Assembly (NCBI RefSeq): GCF_024105635.1
Contig: NZ_WYDQ01000002.1
Coordinates: 138,881-202,880, forward strand
DNA length: 64,000 nucleotides
Direction: 5' to 3'
From: Oceanicola sp. 502str15
GTDB taxonomy: Bacteria; Pseudomonadota; Alphaproteobacteria; Rhodobacterales; Rhodobacteraceae
Part shown: positions 8,778 to 17,135 of the stretch, one piece after another
Numbering within the stretch: position 1 is the first letter of the stretch
How the letters are laid out: every line of letters begins with the position of its first letter
Notes under the pieces: model-generated
What the model was told of the DNA's origin: nothing
Seen by the model: only the letters and a program-made list of their open reading frames with translations
The model's database searches: none
Made by a program: the position numbers and the translations under genes

Positions 8778-9551
8778 ATGTATGATTTTAAAACTATAAG
8801 TGTGACGACAACCAACGGCGTCGGACAAATTCTGCTAGATCGTCCGCCGGTCAACGCAATGAATCGCGTCATGCGAGATGAATTGGTCACCGCATTTGCA
8901 ACCCTGGGCGGCGACACGGCAGTCCGCGCGATTGTCCTGTCAGGCAACGGCAAGATGTTTTGTGCCGGAGCCGACCTCAAGGACCGGCCCGACACTTCGC
9001 ATCCTGGCGCCTATACCGACCACAACCTGAGCGTCCGCACCTGCTTCAACAGCGCTATCGAATGCCCGAAACCGATCATCGCCGCCCTGAACGGTGCCGC
9101 CATAGGCGCGGGCCTTGTTCTGGCAACCTGCTGCGACATCATCGTTGCGCAGGAAGGCGCCTGGGTCTCTATGCCGGAGGTGGAAGTCGGGCTGGCTGGC
9201 GGGCCGCGCCACATGATGCGCCACTTCCACCAGTCAGACGCCCGGCTGATGATGTACACGGCCCGACGAATCTCAGCGCCGGATCTCTATCGGATGAACG
9301 TCATCTCCGCCTGCGTCAGCAAGGATGAGCTTTCCGACTACGCAGCAGGACTGGCCTCCGAAATTGCCTCAAAAAGCCCCTCTGCCGTGCGCGCCGCGAA
9401 AGAGTCGTTCATCCTTGGTGAAGACTTGCCACTGAACGAAGCCTATCGCCATGAGCAGACCCTTACCGAGGCCCTGTCGGCCGGCCCTGATTTTGCCGAA
9501 GCGCAGGCTGCATTCCGTGAAAAGCGCCCGCCGGTCTTTGGCAATGACTGA
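8778..9551 (+). CDS. Enoyl-CoA hydratase/isomerase family protein
   Basis: A 257-residue crotonase-family protein, normal length, with a GAGGGAGA ribosome site before the ATG. The oxyanion-hole segments are visible: KMFCAGADLKD (about 57-67) and NGAAIGAGLVLATCCDI (about 98-114). A catalytic-type Glu lies in MPEVEVGL. The C-terminal FREKRPPVF ending is typical. It hydrates or isomerises an enoyl-CoA in the same pathway as the opposing operon. Transcribed divergently from the LivK-like gene, so both probably share control through the region between them. Confidence 0.88.
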   Translation: MYDFKTISVTTTNGVGQILLDRPPVNAMNRVMRDELVTAFATLGGDTAVRAIVLSGNGKMFCAGADLKDRPDTSHPGAYTDHNLSVRTCFNSAIECPKPIIAALNGAAIGAGLVLATCCDIIVAQEGAWVSMPEVEVGLAGGPRHMMRHFHQSDARLMMYTARRISAPDLYRMNVISACVSKDELSDYAAGLASEIASKSPSAVRAAKESFILGEDLPLNEAYRHEQTLTEALSAGPDFAEAQAAFREKRPPVFGND

Positions 9552-9555
9552 TCCC

Positions 9556-10347
9556 TCAGCGATGCCCGCTCCCCCCGCCGGTGGCGGGCATAAGCGACAA
9601 GGTCTGCCCACCATCGACATTCACGTTCACACCGGTGATCTGTGAGGACAACGGCCCAGCAAGGAAGAGAATAGTATTCGCGACCTCTTCGGGCAGGCCG
9701 ATCTTACGCAGAGGAATGAAGGCCTCGCGGCGTCGGCGGTTCTCCATCTGGACGGGGTCGGTTTCGTCGTTGAACGCAGACGCGGTCATACCGGTGAAGG
9801 TCGGACCAGGAGAGACACAGTTGCAACGAATGCCGTCGGATCCCCATTCCAGCGCCATCTGCCGTACAAGCATGACCAACGCAGCCTTGCTGGGACTGTA
9901 GGCCCCTAGACCGGAAGACGGCTGATCGCTTGAAATTGAAGCCGTTGCGACAATCGTCCCACCCGAAGCCGACAGCGCGGCATGCGCCGCCTTCCCAAGA
10001 AGCCAGGTCGGGCGCGTGTTGACGTCAAAAGCGAGCTGATACTCTTCCATGTCCAACGCCAACAGCGACGACGGCCGCAAGAGACCCGCATTGCTGACGA
10101 GACTGTCCAGCCCGCCCAAGACGCCAACGGCCTCCCGGACGATCCGCTCCGGTACTGCCGGATCGGACAGATCGGAAGCGGAACTCCAGACTTTTGTGCC
10201 CGCCTTCGAAATGGCCTCGACGGTCTCCTCCAGAGCCGACGCATTCGCATCGGTCACAAACAGCGCTGCATCTGGAAACAATTCCGCAGCCCGCAACGCG
10301 ACAGCACGACCGATCCCGCTGGCCGCACCGGTTATCAGCATCCGCAT
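9556..10347 (-). CDS. Short-chain dehydrogenase/reductase (SDR)
   Basis: A 263-residue classical SDR. The nucleotide-binding motif TGAASGIG is at residues 6-13, NAG at about 86-88, a catalytic Ser around 137-140, and the YxxxK pair is Tyr150/Lys154 (AYSPSK). The Asp33-Ala-Asn stretch after the second strand (FVTDAN) favours NAD(H) over NADP(H). A PGPTF segment and a C-terminal INVxxDGG-like GVNVNVDGGQTL complete the fold. It probably oxidises a 3-hydroxyacyl-CoA or alcohol intermediate. It is convergent with the enoyl-CoA hydratase gene, four bases apart, and downstream of the NIPSNAP gene. Confidence 0.88.
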   Translation of the reverse strand: MRMLITGAASGIGRAVALRAAELFPDAALFVTDANASALEETVEAISKAGTKVWSSASDLSDPAVPERIVREAVGVLGGLDSLVSNAGLLRPSSLLALDMEEYQLAFDVNTRPTWLLGKAAHAALSASGGTIVATASISSDQPSSGLGAYSPSKAALVMLVRQMALEWGSDGIRCNCVSPGPTFTGMTASAFNDETDPVQMENRRRREAFIPLRKIGLPEEVANTILFLAGPLSSQITGVNVNVDGGQTLSLMPATGGGSGHR

Positions 10348-10359
10348 GAGAAACTCCCG

Positions 10360-10686
10360 CTACTTCAGCTTCGAGAATGCTGTCGGCGACAGGATCTGAT
10401 TGCTGACCGAGGCGACAATGGGTCCGTTCGCTTCAGATGCCGCTTTTGCCTCGGCGTATTCGGGGCTTTTTGCGAATGTCGCCCAAAGCTGCTCTCTTGC
10501 AGCAAGCGACTCCCAACGCAGCATGTAGTAAAGGTTGTTCGTCGAAGCGCCGATTTGCGTCGTCCAGAATCCGACCGGTTCAATCCCCATGCTCTCCCAG
10601 ATCGGAACGGTATGGTCCCTGAACCGCGCCAGCACATCGCCCAGCCGCCCCGGCATCGCCTCGTATATTCTCAGTTCAAATAACAC
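10360..10686 (-). CDS. NIPSNAP family small protein
   Basis: A small NIPSNAP/dimeric alpha-beta-barrel protein of 108 residues. I choose a GTG start with GGGAGG just upstream; a TTG five codons earlier overlaps that ribosome site. The family start ELRIYEAMPGRLGDVLARF, then MGIEPVGFWTTQIG and the LYYMLRWESLAAREQLWATF segment are diagnostic. Such proteins often accompany acyl-CoA or monooxygenase catabolic genes, but their exact role is unclear. It precedes the SDR gene by 12 bases and is probably co-transcribed with it. Function beyond the family is not asserted. Confidence 0.82.
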   Translation of the reverse strand: MLFELRIYEAMPGRLGDVLARFRDHTVPIWESMGIEPVGFWTTQIGASTNNLYYMLRWESLAAREQLWATFAKSPEYAEAKAASEANGPIVASVSNQILSPTAFSKLK

Positions 10687-10905
10687 CGCACCCTCCCTCA
10701 AATCAGTGGCGATTGATCGCAGAGCGCGAATAGCAGGATTGTTCCGTAAGTTGAATAGAAATTTCCATTTATGAACGCATTTCGGCCGCTCGCTTCCATG
10801 GTCGGCTCGTTTTCGATAAGTGCAGGTTGTCTGCTCCGGTGACCTTACAGCTGTCAGGTGTTAATGATGTGACCGCCCCCGAAGGCATCGATGTGCCTAG
10901 GTGAG

Positions 10906-11282
10906 TTACGGAAGCGCGGATGCAGAATATGGGCCGCCGCGAGTATGCGCAGGTGCTGCGCCTGCTGGAGACCTTCGAGCTTGCCGACGAGCATACCGCC
11001 TTGAAGAAGGCCCTGAAGCTGGGAGCTGTCAGCTTCGACGCTGACGAACACCTTGTGCTTTGCGACGTCGAGAGGCGACCACCGAAGCTTGACCTCGACG
11101 TCTACCCCTACCTGCCACGGGCCAACGTGGGGACCACCTCGGCGGCAAGCTACATGGCCCTGCCGTCGGGGGACGCGGCATGGCCCATCGGAAATTGGGC
11201 AGGCCAAACACTCCTGGCTGTTCAGGTGAACGCGCTGCGCTCAAGGTACGAGTTCACTTCGCACTATCGGCCGATCGAATAA
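10906..11282 (+). pseudogene. IS21-family istA transposase C-terminal remnant
   Basis: An open stretch encodes a segment matching the end of IS21 IstA proteins: YAQVLRLLETFELADEHTALKKALKLG, then HLVLCDVERRPPKLDLDVYPYLPRANV and TTSAASYMAL. An in-frame TGA lies just upstream, so only about the last 80-100 residues of a ~500-residue protein remain, with no catalytic DDE part. The residues after SYMAL look unlike IstA and may come from fused flanking DNA. It marks an old insertion or rearrangement at the border between the acyl-CoA block and the conjugation genes. Confidence 0.7.
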
Positions 11283-11286
11283 CGGC

Positions 11287-13311
11287 TTAGCCAAGCCCAC
11301 CCTTCTCGCCCGCCTCACCGACATGTTGTTCCGAACCGGACATCTCCGCCTCCAGCCGCTCAAGATCACTCACCGCGTCCTGAACCCGGACGACGTCGTT
11401 TTCGGTCGGAACGTTCACCTCGAGGTCTGCTTGCCGCCCGAAATCCATCTCGAACTGCCGCTGATCGTCCGCGAGGACTGCGGCACGACCGCGCCGAGGC
11501 GCTTGAGCCGGGCCGGGCTCAATGGGTGCATTTCCTCCGGTTTCCGTAAGTCCCATCCTGGCCTCGAAATCGCGTTCCGACAGACCTGACCCCCGCGGCG
11601 CCGTGGGCATTGCCCGGACACTCAGAGGCAATTCCCCCATCGGAGGGACCGGCCCCGTCGGGAAGGGCAGATCCCCCTCCTGCGCCGCGTGAATGCCCTT
11701 GAAGAACGGATCCTCGAAATACACCACCCGCTTGGCCCGGACCGGCATCTGCGCGTCCACGACGACGACGATATCGTCAAGAGGCAAGCGCCGCGCCTCG
11801 TCCTCGGGCAAGAGCGAGACCTCTTCCGTCCTCTCAGACTGGCTGCGGCCTTCGAAGGGGTTCTTGCCGACCGCGCGGGAGCGCGTGACGACGGTTTTGG
11901 TGGTCTTGCCCACGGCCTTGCTCAGCTCCTCGACGGTCTTCTCGTCCGAAGGCGTGAGGTAGAGCTTGATCCCGGCGTTGCCCTGCAAGGCCCGTCGCGT
12001 GTTTTCGCCGTAGATTTCATCGATGGCCGGGATGGTCTGGGTGACCACCGCGAGGTGCCCGCGATAGGCGCGCAGCACCTCGATGCTCTCGGCCACGATC
12101 GGCATCTTTCCGAGCCGGTTGAACTCGTCGAGCATGATCATCACCGGCCAGGGCTCGTCCGGACCCGGCTCCTTGTCCTGCAGAGCCGAAAGCAGGTCCG
12201 AGAAGAAGAGCCGGATCAGCGGAGCCAGCGGCTTCACCATGAGGGGTTGAACGACGAGATAGACGCTGAAGGGCTTCTTGCGGATCGTCCGGAAGTCGAA
12301 ATCCGACACGGCCGTCGCATCATCAATGGCCGGGTTCTGCCATTGATCGAGACCCGAGGTCATCAGGAGCGAGACATAGGAGGTCAGCGTGTCGTTGTTG
12401 GTCGAGGCCAGCCGCGTGAAGATCAGCCGCGCCGCGGCGTTCTGGACCTCGTGGGCGCGCGCCAGATATTCCTTCTGCTTCTGACCACCCGAGGCGGCGA
12501 TGCGATAAATCTCGCCGAGGGTCGGTCGGCGGCGTTGAAAGGCCAGAAGGCCGGCGGCCACGAAAAGATCGATCCCGCCTTTGAGGAGGCCCTGCACCCG
12601 GTCGTTGTCGTTCTGAAGGAAGAGCGTGGCCAGAAGCTGCAGCTCCATCTGCTGGCGGGCCGGGTCCTTGAGCTCGAAGATACGCAAGAGCGGATTGTAG
12701 CGATGCGTCCGCCTGTCCTCCCAATCCGTCGGCGCGAACCGGAACATCGCGTCGCCCTGCGCCGCCCTGTGGCGGGCCGAAGCCTCGAAACATTCGCCTT
12801 TCACGTCCAGGACGACCGCAGAACCTTGCCAGGTCAGCAGGTTCGGGATGACGAATCCGGTGGTCTTGCCACGCCCGGTCGGGGCCACGATCAGCGCGTG
12901 TGGGAAGGTCCGGGAGCAGAGGAACGGGGCGCGGGATGTGGGCTTTCCCAGCTTGCCGATGATGAAACCCGTGCCCGGTGTGCCGAAAAAGCCATTCCTC
13001 TTCATCTCGCGGCGGGTCTGCCAATGGGTGTAGCCGAACCGGGTGAGCGCCGAGCCGGACATGGCAAGGCTCATCATGAGGCCCGCCACCCCCGCCCCGC
13101 CCATGATCAGGTTGATCAGGCGGAAATCATCGGGACGGGCGGCCCGTATCACGAGATAGTTCTCGGCGATGTGGAAGAAGTCGATCTCGGCCCGGAAGCC
13201 CAGATTGCGGAAGGTGATCACGGCCGAGGCGATGACATAGCCGATCGCGATGGCGACGAGCGTGACCAGCACCACACCGACGGCGAGGCGGCCTTTCCCC
13301 ATCCCTCCCAT
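11287..13311 (-). CDS. traG: Conjugal transfer coupling ATPase TraG/VirD4
   Basis: A 674-residue type IV secretion coupling protein. Two N-terminal membrane segments (about 9-33 and 66-86) are followed by the ATPase domain: Walker A APTGRGKT at 143-150, the VIPNLLTW helix, and Walker B VMIMLDEFNRLG in the middle. A VTQTIPAIDEIYG stretch and the acidic C-terminal tail are typical. It docks the relaxase-DNA complex to the mating channel at the inner membrane. It shares the stop/start region with the relaxase gene upstream. The mating-pore (Vir/Trb) genes are not in this window, so transfer would need them from elsewhere on the replicon or in trans. Confidence 0.93.
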   Translation of the reverse strand: MGGMGKGRLAVGVVLVTLVAIAIGYVIASAVITFRNLGFRAEIDFFHIAENYLVIRAARPDDFRLINLIMGGAGVAGLMMSLAMSGSALTRFGYTHWQTRREMKRNGFFGTPGTGFIIGKLGKPTSRAPFLCSRTFPHALIVAPTGRGKTTGFVIPNLLTWQGSAVVLDVKGECFEASARHRAAQGDAMFRFAPTDWEDRRTHRYNPLLRIFELKDPARQQMELQLLATLFLQNDNDRVQGLLKGGIDLFVAAGLLAFQRRRPTLGEIYRIAASGGQKQKEYLARAHEVQNAAARLIFTRLASTNNDTLTSYVSLLMTSGLDQWQNPAIDDATAVSDFDFRTIRKKPFSVYLVVQPLMVKPLAPLIRLFFSDLLSALQDKEPGPDEPWPVMIMLDEFNRLGKMPIVAESIEVLRAYRGHLAVVTQTIPAIDEIYGENTRRALQGNAGIKLYLTPSDEKTVEELSKAVGKTTKTVVTRSRAVGKNPFEGRSQSERTEEVSLLPEDEARRLPLDDIVVVVDAQMPVRAKRVVYFEDPFFKGIHAAQEGDLPFPTGPVPPMGELPLSVRAMPTAPRGSGLSERDFEARMGLTETGGNAPIEPGPAQAPRRGRAAVLADDQRQFEMDFGRQADLEVNVPTENDVVRVQDAVSDLERLEAEMSGSEQHVGEAGEKGGLG

Positions 13312-15638
13312 CAGTGGGTCTCCCCACGCTCGCTCTCGCCATCGACAAGATCGGCGCGGTGGAGTTCGAACTCGCGTTCGGCGATCTCTTCGACCACGGC
13401 GCGGGTCGCCTCGCTGTTGGCGGTCGCCGCATCCGACTGCAGATAGGTCTTGGCGGCGTAGAGCCGGTCGAGGCGGTCCTCGATTTGCGTCTCCAGCACG
13501 TCCGCATCCCCGTCCCGCAGCCGCTCGATCTGCGCCGCGTCGAGATCCCTCTCGACCGCTTCACGGTAGGCCAGGCGTTGACCCTCATCCTGGAGCGGCG
13601 AGTGCAGGTTGCCGGCCCGTTCATGGTCGACGACCCGCCGGATGTCCGGATCGGCAATCGGTGCGCCCTCGACAGCTTCCCCCTCGCGTGCGCCCGAAAG
13701 CCGCCCGTCGCGCAGGTCGAGCGCCACCTTCCGGAGCTCGCTTTCGCGGCGGACCTGGTCGATGGCCTCGCTGTCGCGCCGCTCGATGACGGAAGCATAG
13801 GTCGCGCCAAGCCCGCGGGCTAGATGCGACGGCATATCGGGATAGCGCGCGCGGAACTCTTCCGTGACGGCATCCGCAACGGGGGTCCGTGCGTCGCGAC
13901 CTTCCATGATCCGGTCAACCTCGCGCGTGATCTCGCGGGCCCGGGCCTCGTCGGTGATCCGCTCCCGGTAGGGTTCGGACCGGTCGATCACGTCGCCCGG
14001 GCGCGCGAGCAGTTCCGGATGCGCATCGAGGTAGTCGCGCTGCTCCTCCTCGATCCGCCGCTCCGCCCGGGAGGCGATCTCCCACTCCCGCGCCTCGATC
14101 TGGTCCTCGGTCAAGCCTTCCGAACGCATGTCCTGGCGGATCGCGCGCCCCATGTCCTCAGTGGCGTCCCGATGATAATGGACCCGCTCCATCACCGTGC
14201 GATCTTCCACGACACCGTCCTCACGCAAGACCCCCGCCCGCTCCAATGCGACGCCGAGCTGGACATGGGCCCGGTTGAGGCTCTCGCGCGCCGTCTCCAA
14301 GTCCGCGCGACGCTCGAGGTTGAGACCGTCCCTCTCGGCCACCCGCGCCAGATCGTCGGCGATCCATTGCTGCTCGAGCGCGGCGTTCTGCGCGCCGGTT
14401 TCCATCCGGGCGACCACCACGGACGAACTTATCCCGGTCCCGCGCAGCGCGGTATCGACCTGCGCCCGCACCTCGGGGTCGCGCAACCGGTCGAGCCGGG
14501 CCGCATCGATATTCGTCTCGGAATAGACCCCGCCCTCCGAGGGCTTCTCGGTCAATGTCATGGAGCGCAGCCCCAAGGGCTGCATATGCGCGAGCCGCGA
14601 CTGGATCTCGTTGAGGCTGCGCTCGAGCCTCGGCCGTTCGGCCTCCGGCTTCGCATCAATCATGCCCTGGACGCGCGCGACCTGATCGGCATAGCGGGTG
14701 CGCAAATCCTCGAACGATTGCTCTTCTGCCATGTAGACGCCTCCTTCCAAATTCAGCTTGCCGCCCTTGGCCAGTAGCTCTCCCGAGCGGAACAGCGCAT
14801 CGGCGATGTCTTCGCGATTGTCCGAGGAGGCCTCAGCGGCAAGCGAGTGATAGATGATCCGGGTATTGGCAATCTCTGCGAGCGCCCGGTCGAGATCGGC
14901 CCCGACCCGTGGCCGCGTCTCCGCAACCCGCCCCTCAACCTTGGCCGCATAGACCTCGCGGGTGCGCGGCGGATAATGCACAACGCCCCGATCCAGCCGC
15001 CGCGTGGCCTCCAGACGCACGCCGAATTTCTCGGCTTCCTCGACCATGGCGAGGCGGAAATCGTCGTAGTTGAAGCGGTGGTCCCGGCCCAGAAAGAAGA
15101 ACTCACCTTCCTGCGACCGGCGATTCAAAACTATATGTGCGTGGGGGTGATCGCGATCCTCATGGACCGCGATGATGTAGTCGAAATGCCCCTCGTCCGA
15201 CTGGAAGAACCGCTCCGCGACATTGGCGGTGATGTCGCGCACATCCTCGCCCCGGGTGCCGATCGGATAGGACATGAGCATATGCGTCGTCTGTCCGAGC
15301 TTGGGCTTGAACCCCGCACTCCAGCGCTTGGCGAAGCGGTCGGTCAGGTCCTTGATCTCCGACCCTTCGAGTTTCGTCTTCCCGTCCAGGAAGCCGCTGC
15401 TGTCCACGATATGCGAGGACTTGGTGGTGAGGTAATCGAGCTGGTTCATGAGCTGCGATTTGGTATGCGTGCCCCCGCCCCGGATCGCCTTGAAGACCGC
15501 TGCACGATGCCCCGCCGCCGCCCGCACGAGCTGCCTCTGCCGGGACGCCTGCAGCCCCTGCATAGAGCCCCGGATGCGGCTCCATCCGTCCCGGAAGATC
15601 TCTCCGGTGACGTCATGGACGGCATCATTCAGCCGCAT
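13311..15638 (-). CDS. Relaxase/mobilization nuclease (VirD2/MobA-like)
   Basis: A 775-residue relaxase. The N-terminal third holds the nuclease: a candidate catalytic Tyr region (NQLDYLTTKSSHIVDSS, about 64-80), the LMSYPIGTRGEDVRD segment, and the metal-binding motif HEDRDHPHAHIVLNRR (about 158-174), the three-histidine motif of MOB relaxases. Most of the remainder is charged and helical, rich in Arg and Glu, of unassigned function. It nicks oriT and pilots the single strand into the recipient. Its start overlaps the MobC-like gene by 14 bases, and it abuts traG, giving a mobC-relaxase-traG operon. Confidence 0.9.
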   Translation of the reverse strand: MRLNDAVHDVTGEIFRDGWSRIRGSMQGLQASRQRQLVRAAAGHRAAVFKAIRGGGTHTKSQLMNQLDYLTTKSSHIVDSSGFLDGKTKLEGSEIKDLTDRFAKRWSAGFKPKLGQTTHMLMSYPIGTRGEDVRDITANVAERFFQSDEGHFDYIIAVHEDRDHPHAHIVLNRRSQEGEFFFLGRDHRFNYDDFRLAMVEEAEKFGVRLEATRRLDRGVVHYPPRTREVYAAKVEGRVAETRPRVGADLDRALAEIANTRIIYHSLAAEASSDNREDIADALFRSGELLAKGGKLNLEGGVYMAEEQSFEDLRTRYADQVARVQGMIDAKPEAERPRLERSLNEIQSRLAHMQPLGLRSMTLTEKPSEGGVYSETNIDAARLDRLRDPEVRAQVDTALRGTGISSSVVVARMETGAQNAALEQQWIADDLARVAERDGLNLERRADLETARESLNRAHVQLGVALERAGVLREDGVVEDRTVMERVHYHRDATEDMGRAIRQDMRSEGLTEDQIEAREWEIASRAERRIEEEQRDYLDAHPELLARPGDVIDRSEPYRERITDEARAREITREVDRIMEGRDARTPVADAVTEEFRARYPDMPSHLARGLGATYASVIERRDSEAIDQVRRESELRKVALDLRDGRLSGAREGEAVEGAPIADPDIRRVVDHERAGNLHSPLQDEGQRLAYREAVERDLDAAQIERLRDGDADVLETQIEDRLDRLYAAKTYLQSDAATANSEATRAVVEEIAEREFELHRADLVDGESERGETH

Positions 15639-16218
15639 GGGCGAACTCCCTCAGCGCGGCGGTCGCAGATAGCTGCATGGCATCCCGGCGGCGGCGCAGC
15701 AGCAGGTCGATCTCATCAGCGGAATCAAGGATGAAACGGGCCAGACCGCGCATCTGCGCGAGGCGCAGTTCGGACAACTCGGCGTTCGGTGCGGAGCCTT
15801 CCCCCTGCCCCGTGCGGCTGGCTTTCATCATCTGCTTGGCGATCTGCACGACGCCGTTGCCGACCTCGTGCAGGGAGGCCCGGTAACGCGCCATCTCAGC
15901 CGCCAGCTGCGCGTCCGGAACGAAGGTTCCGCCCGCCGCCTGGATCAGCCGCCGGACCCCCTCCGTGCGGGTCTCGATCCCCGCCGCGGACAGCACCTCA
16001 TCGAGCGCCGCGAGCTCTTCTGGTGTCAGCTTCACCGTCACCGCGGCCGTCGCCATGGCCGCATCCTTCTGGCGTTCTTCGTCCGCCTTCAACGTGTACT
16101 GGATGGTCCGCGGCGTGACCCCGAACCGCTCCGCGAGCACGGAAGTCCCTACACCTTCTCCGGCCTCACGGACAATCTCCGCTCGCTCCGTCTGTGTCAG
16201 TCTCTTGGTCCGGCTCAT
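15625..16218 (-). CDS. MobC-like mobilization accessory protein
   Basis: A 197-residue protein. The first ~50 residues form a helix-turn-helix (AERFGVTPRTIQYTLKADEE), followed by a ribbon-helix-helix-like KLTPEELAALDEVLSAAGIETRTEGVRRLI and a C-terminal MobC-like helical region (LHEVGNGVVQIAKQMM). Such proteins bind at oriT, help open the DNA for the relaxase and often repress their own operon. It is the first gene of the mobC-relaxase-traG operon and has a good promoter upstream. The extra N-terminal HTH before the RHH-like part is a slightly unusual layout. Confidence 0.82.
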   Translation of the reverse strand: MSRTKRLTQTERAEIVREAGEGVGTSVLAERFGVTPRTIQYTLKADEERQKDAAMATAAVTVKLTPEELAALDEVLSAAGIETRTEGVRRLIQAAGGTFVPDAQLAAEMARYRASLHEVGNGVVQIAKQMMKASRTGQGEGSAPNAELSELRLAQMRGLARFILDSADEIDLLLRRRRDAMQLSATAALREFAHAAE

Positions 16219-16267
16219 ACGAAGAAAGCACCCCTATTTCCTGCCACCTTCATTCAAGGTCGCCCTC

Positions 16268-16295
16268 ATCATACGAAACTATATGTTACGGTCAA
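16268..16295 (-). promoter_or_regulatory. Sigma-70-type promoter of the mobC-relaxase-traG operon
   Basis: Read on the minus strand, TTGACC (-35) and TATGAT (-10) are separated by 16 bases, lying 50-77 bases before the mobC start. The nonamer TCATACGAA (plus strand) occurs twice, once across the -10 and once over the mobC start codon. That is a plausible site for autoregulation by the MobC-like protein. The two hexamers each differ from consensus at one or two positions. Confidence 0.55.
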
Positions 16296-16778
16296 TGCAA
16301 TATTATCGTAGACAGCCGCCAGGCGACCTTGAATTCCGCATCTCGCCGAGCACCGCAGGGGCGAGGTCCGGCCCAAAGGGCCCAGGAAAATCGGCCATCT
16401 CCAACCGCACACCGGCCACCTTTTGTCATGCCCGCGCCCGAGGTTCAGGTCGAACACGCATGTGTTCGGACGGAAGCGAGGGGCGGCGCATGATCTCCCC
16501 GACGGGGCGGGCGGTCAGGGTCAAGGGCGGCCAGATTTGTCCCGCCAAATCTCTGCCGGAAAAACCGGCGGGCGCAGCCCGACTGTTATTCCGGATGGCC
16601 CCCTTGAGGCTGGCCGTCAGACCTGTTTCAGAGGCCCTCTCATATTCCCTTCAGGACCGCTTGCGGTCCTGACACCTTCCCGGGGACGCCGGCCGAAGGG
16701 AGGGGTTCCCGATCTTGGCGCAGCCTTCCCTGGAACGGGGAAAGGGCCGCCCGGGGGCGGCCCATCCTCATCAGAGGA
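16296..16778. other. Candidate origin of transfer (oriT) region with hairpins
   Basis: A ~480 bp gene-free stretch upstream of the mobC-relaxase-traG operon, the usual place for oriT. It holds a perfect 10-bp inverted repeat with a two-base loop at 16651-16672 (TCAGGACCGC/GCGGTCCTGA) and a smaller one at 16555-16569 (GCCGG-AAAAA-CCGGC). No long open frame with family features lies here. A nick-site consensus could not be matched by eye. One hairpin could instead be a terminator for the small gene to its right. Confidence 0.45.
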
Positions 16779-16985
16779 TTACTCCTGCGGTTCCTTCGAG
16801 CTCGGCGGGAACATCACCAGCTCCTGGACTGCGACGGGGAAGTCCAGCTTGAGGCTGAAGAACTCCGAGCCGTCCCCGTTGCGAGTGTTGCGGAACATCG
16901 CGCCGACGCGCTGGAAACGGGTGCGTTCCTTGCCGTCGCTGTCGGTGAACTTGACGGGAACGGTGGCGACGTAGTGGTTGGTCAT
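16779..16985 (-). CDS. Small conserved plasmid protein, unknown function
   Basis: A 68-residue protein starting MTNHYVATVPVKFTDSDG, with GGAGAGA as ribosome site. I reject the upstream Met of the longer frame, which has no ribosome site and odd composition. The body KTRFQRVGAMF-like and SEFFSLKLDFPVAVQELVMFPP segments resemble short proteins found near conjugation genes of alphaproteobacterial plasmids, distantly like DUF736. No motif gives a function. It lies between the candidate oriT and the IS110-family element, whose insertion may have separated it from its original neighbours. Confidence 0.65.
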   Translation of the reverse strand: MTNHYVATVPVKFTDSDGKERTRFQRVGAMFRNTRNGDGSEFFSLKLDFPVAVQELVMFPPSSKEPQE

Positions 16986-17135
16986 TTGGGTCTCTCCTTT
17001 TTGCGATGGGGATCGACCGGCTCGGGGGACAAGGGCCAGCCGCAAGGGCAAATGCGATGGTGTGGACGCCCCCGCCCGGCATCGCAATGTGCCAAGGTGG
17101 CGATGTCAGAAGTCGAACTGGGTTAGGAGGAAACC

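Noticed and set aside
11689..13446. A 585-codon plus-strand open frame over traG
   Set aside because: Shadow of the coupling ATPase gene; the minus-strand protein has both Walker motifs.
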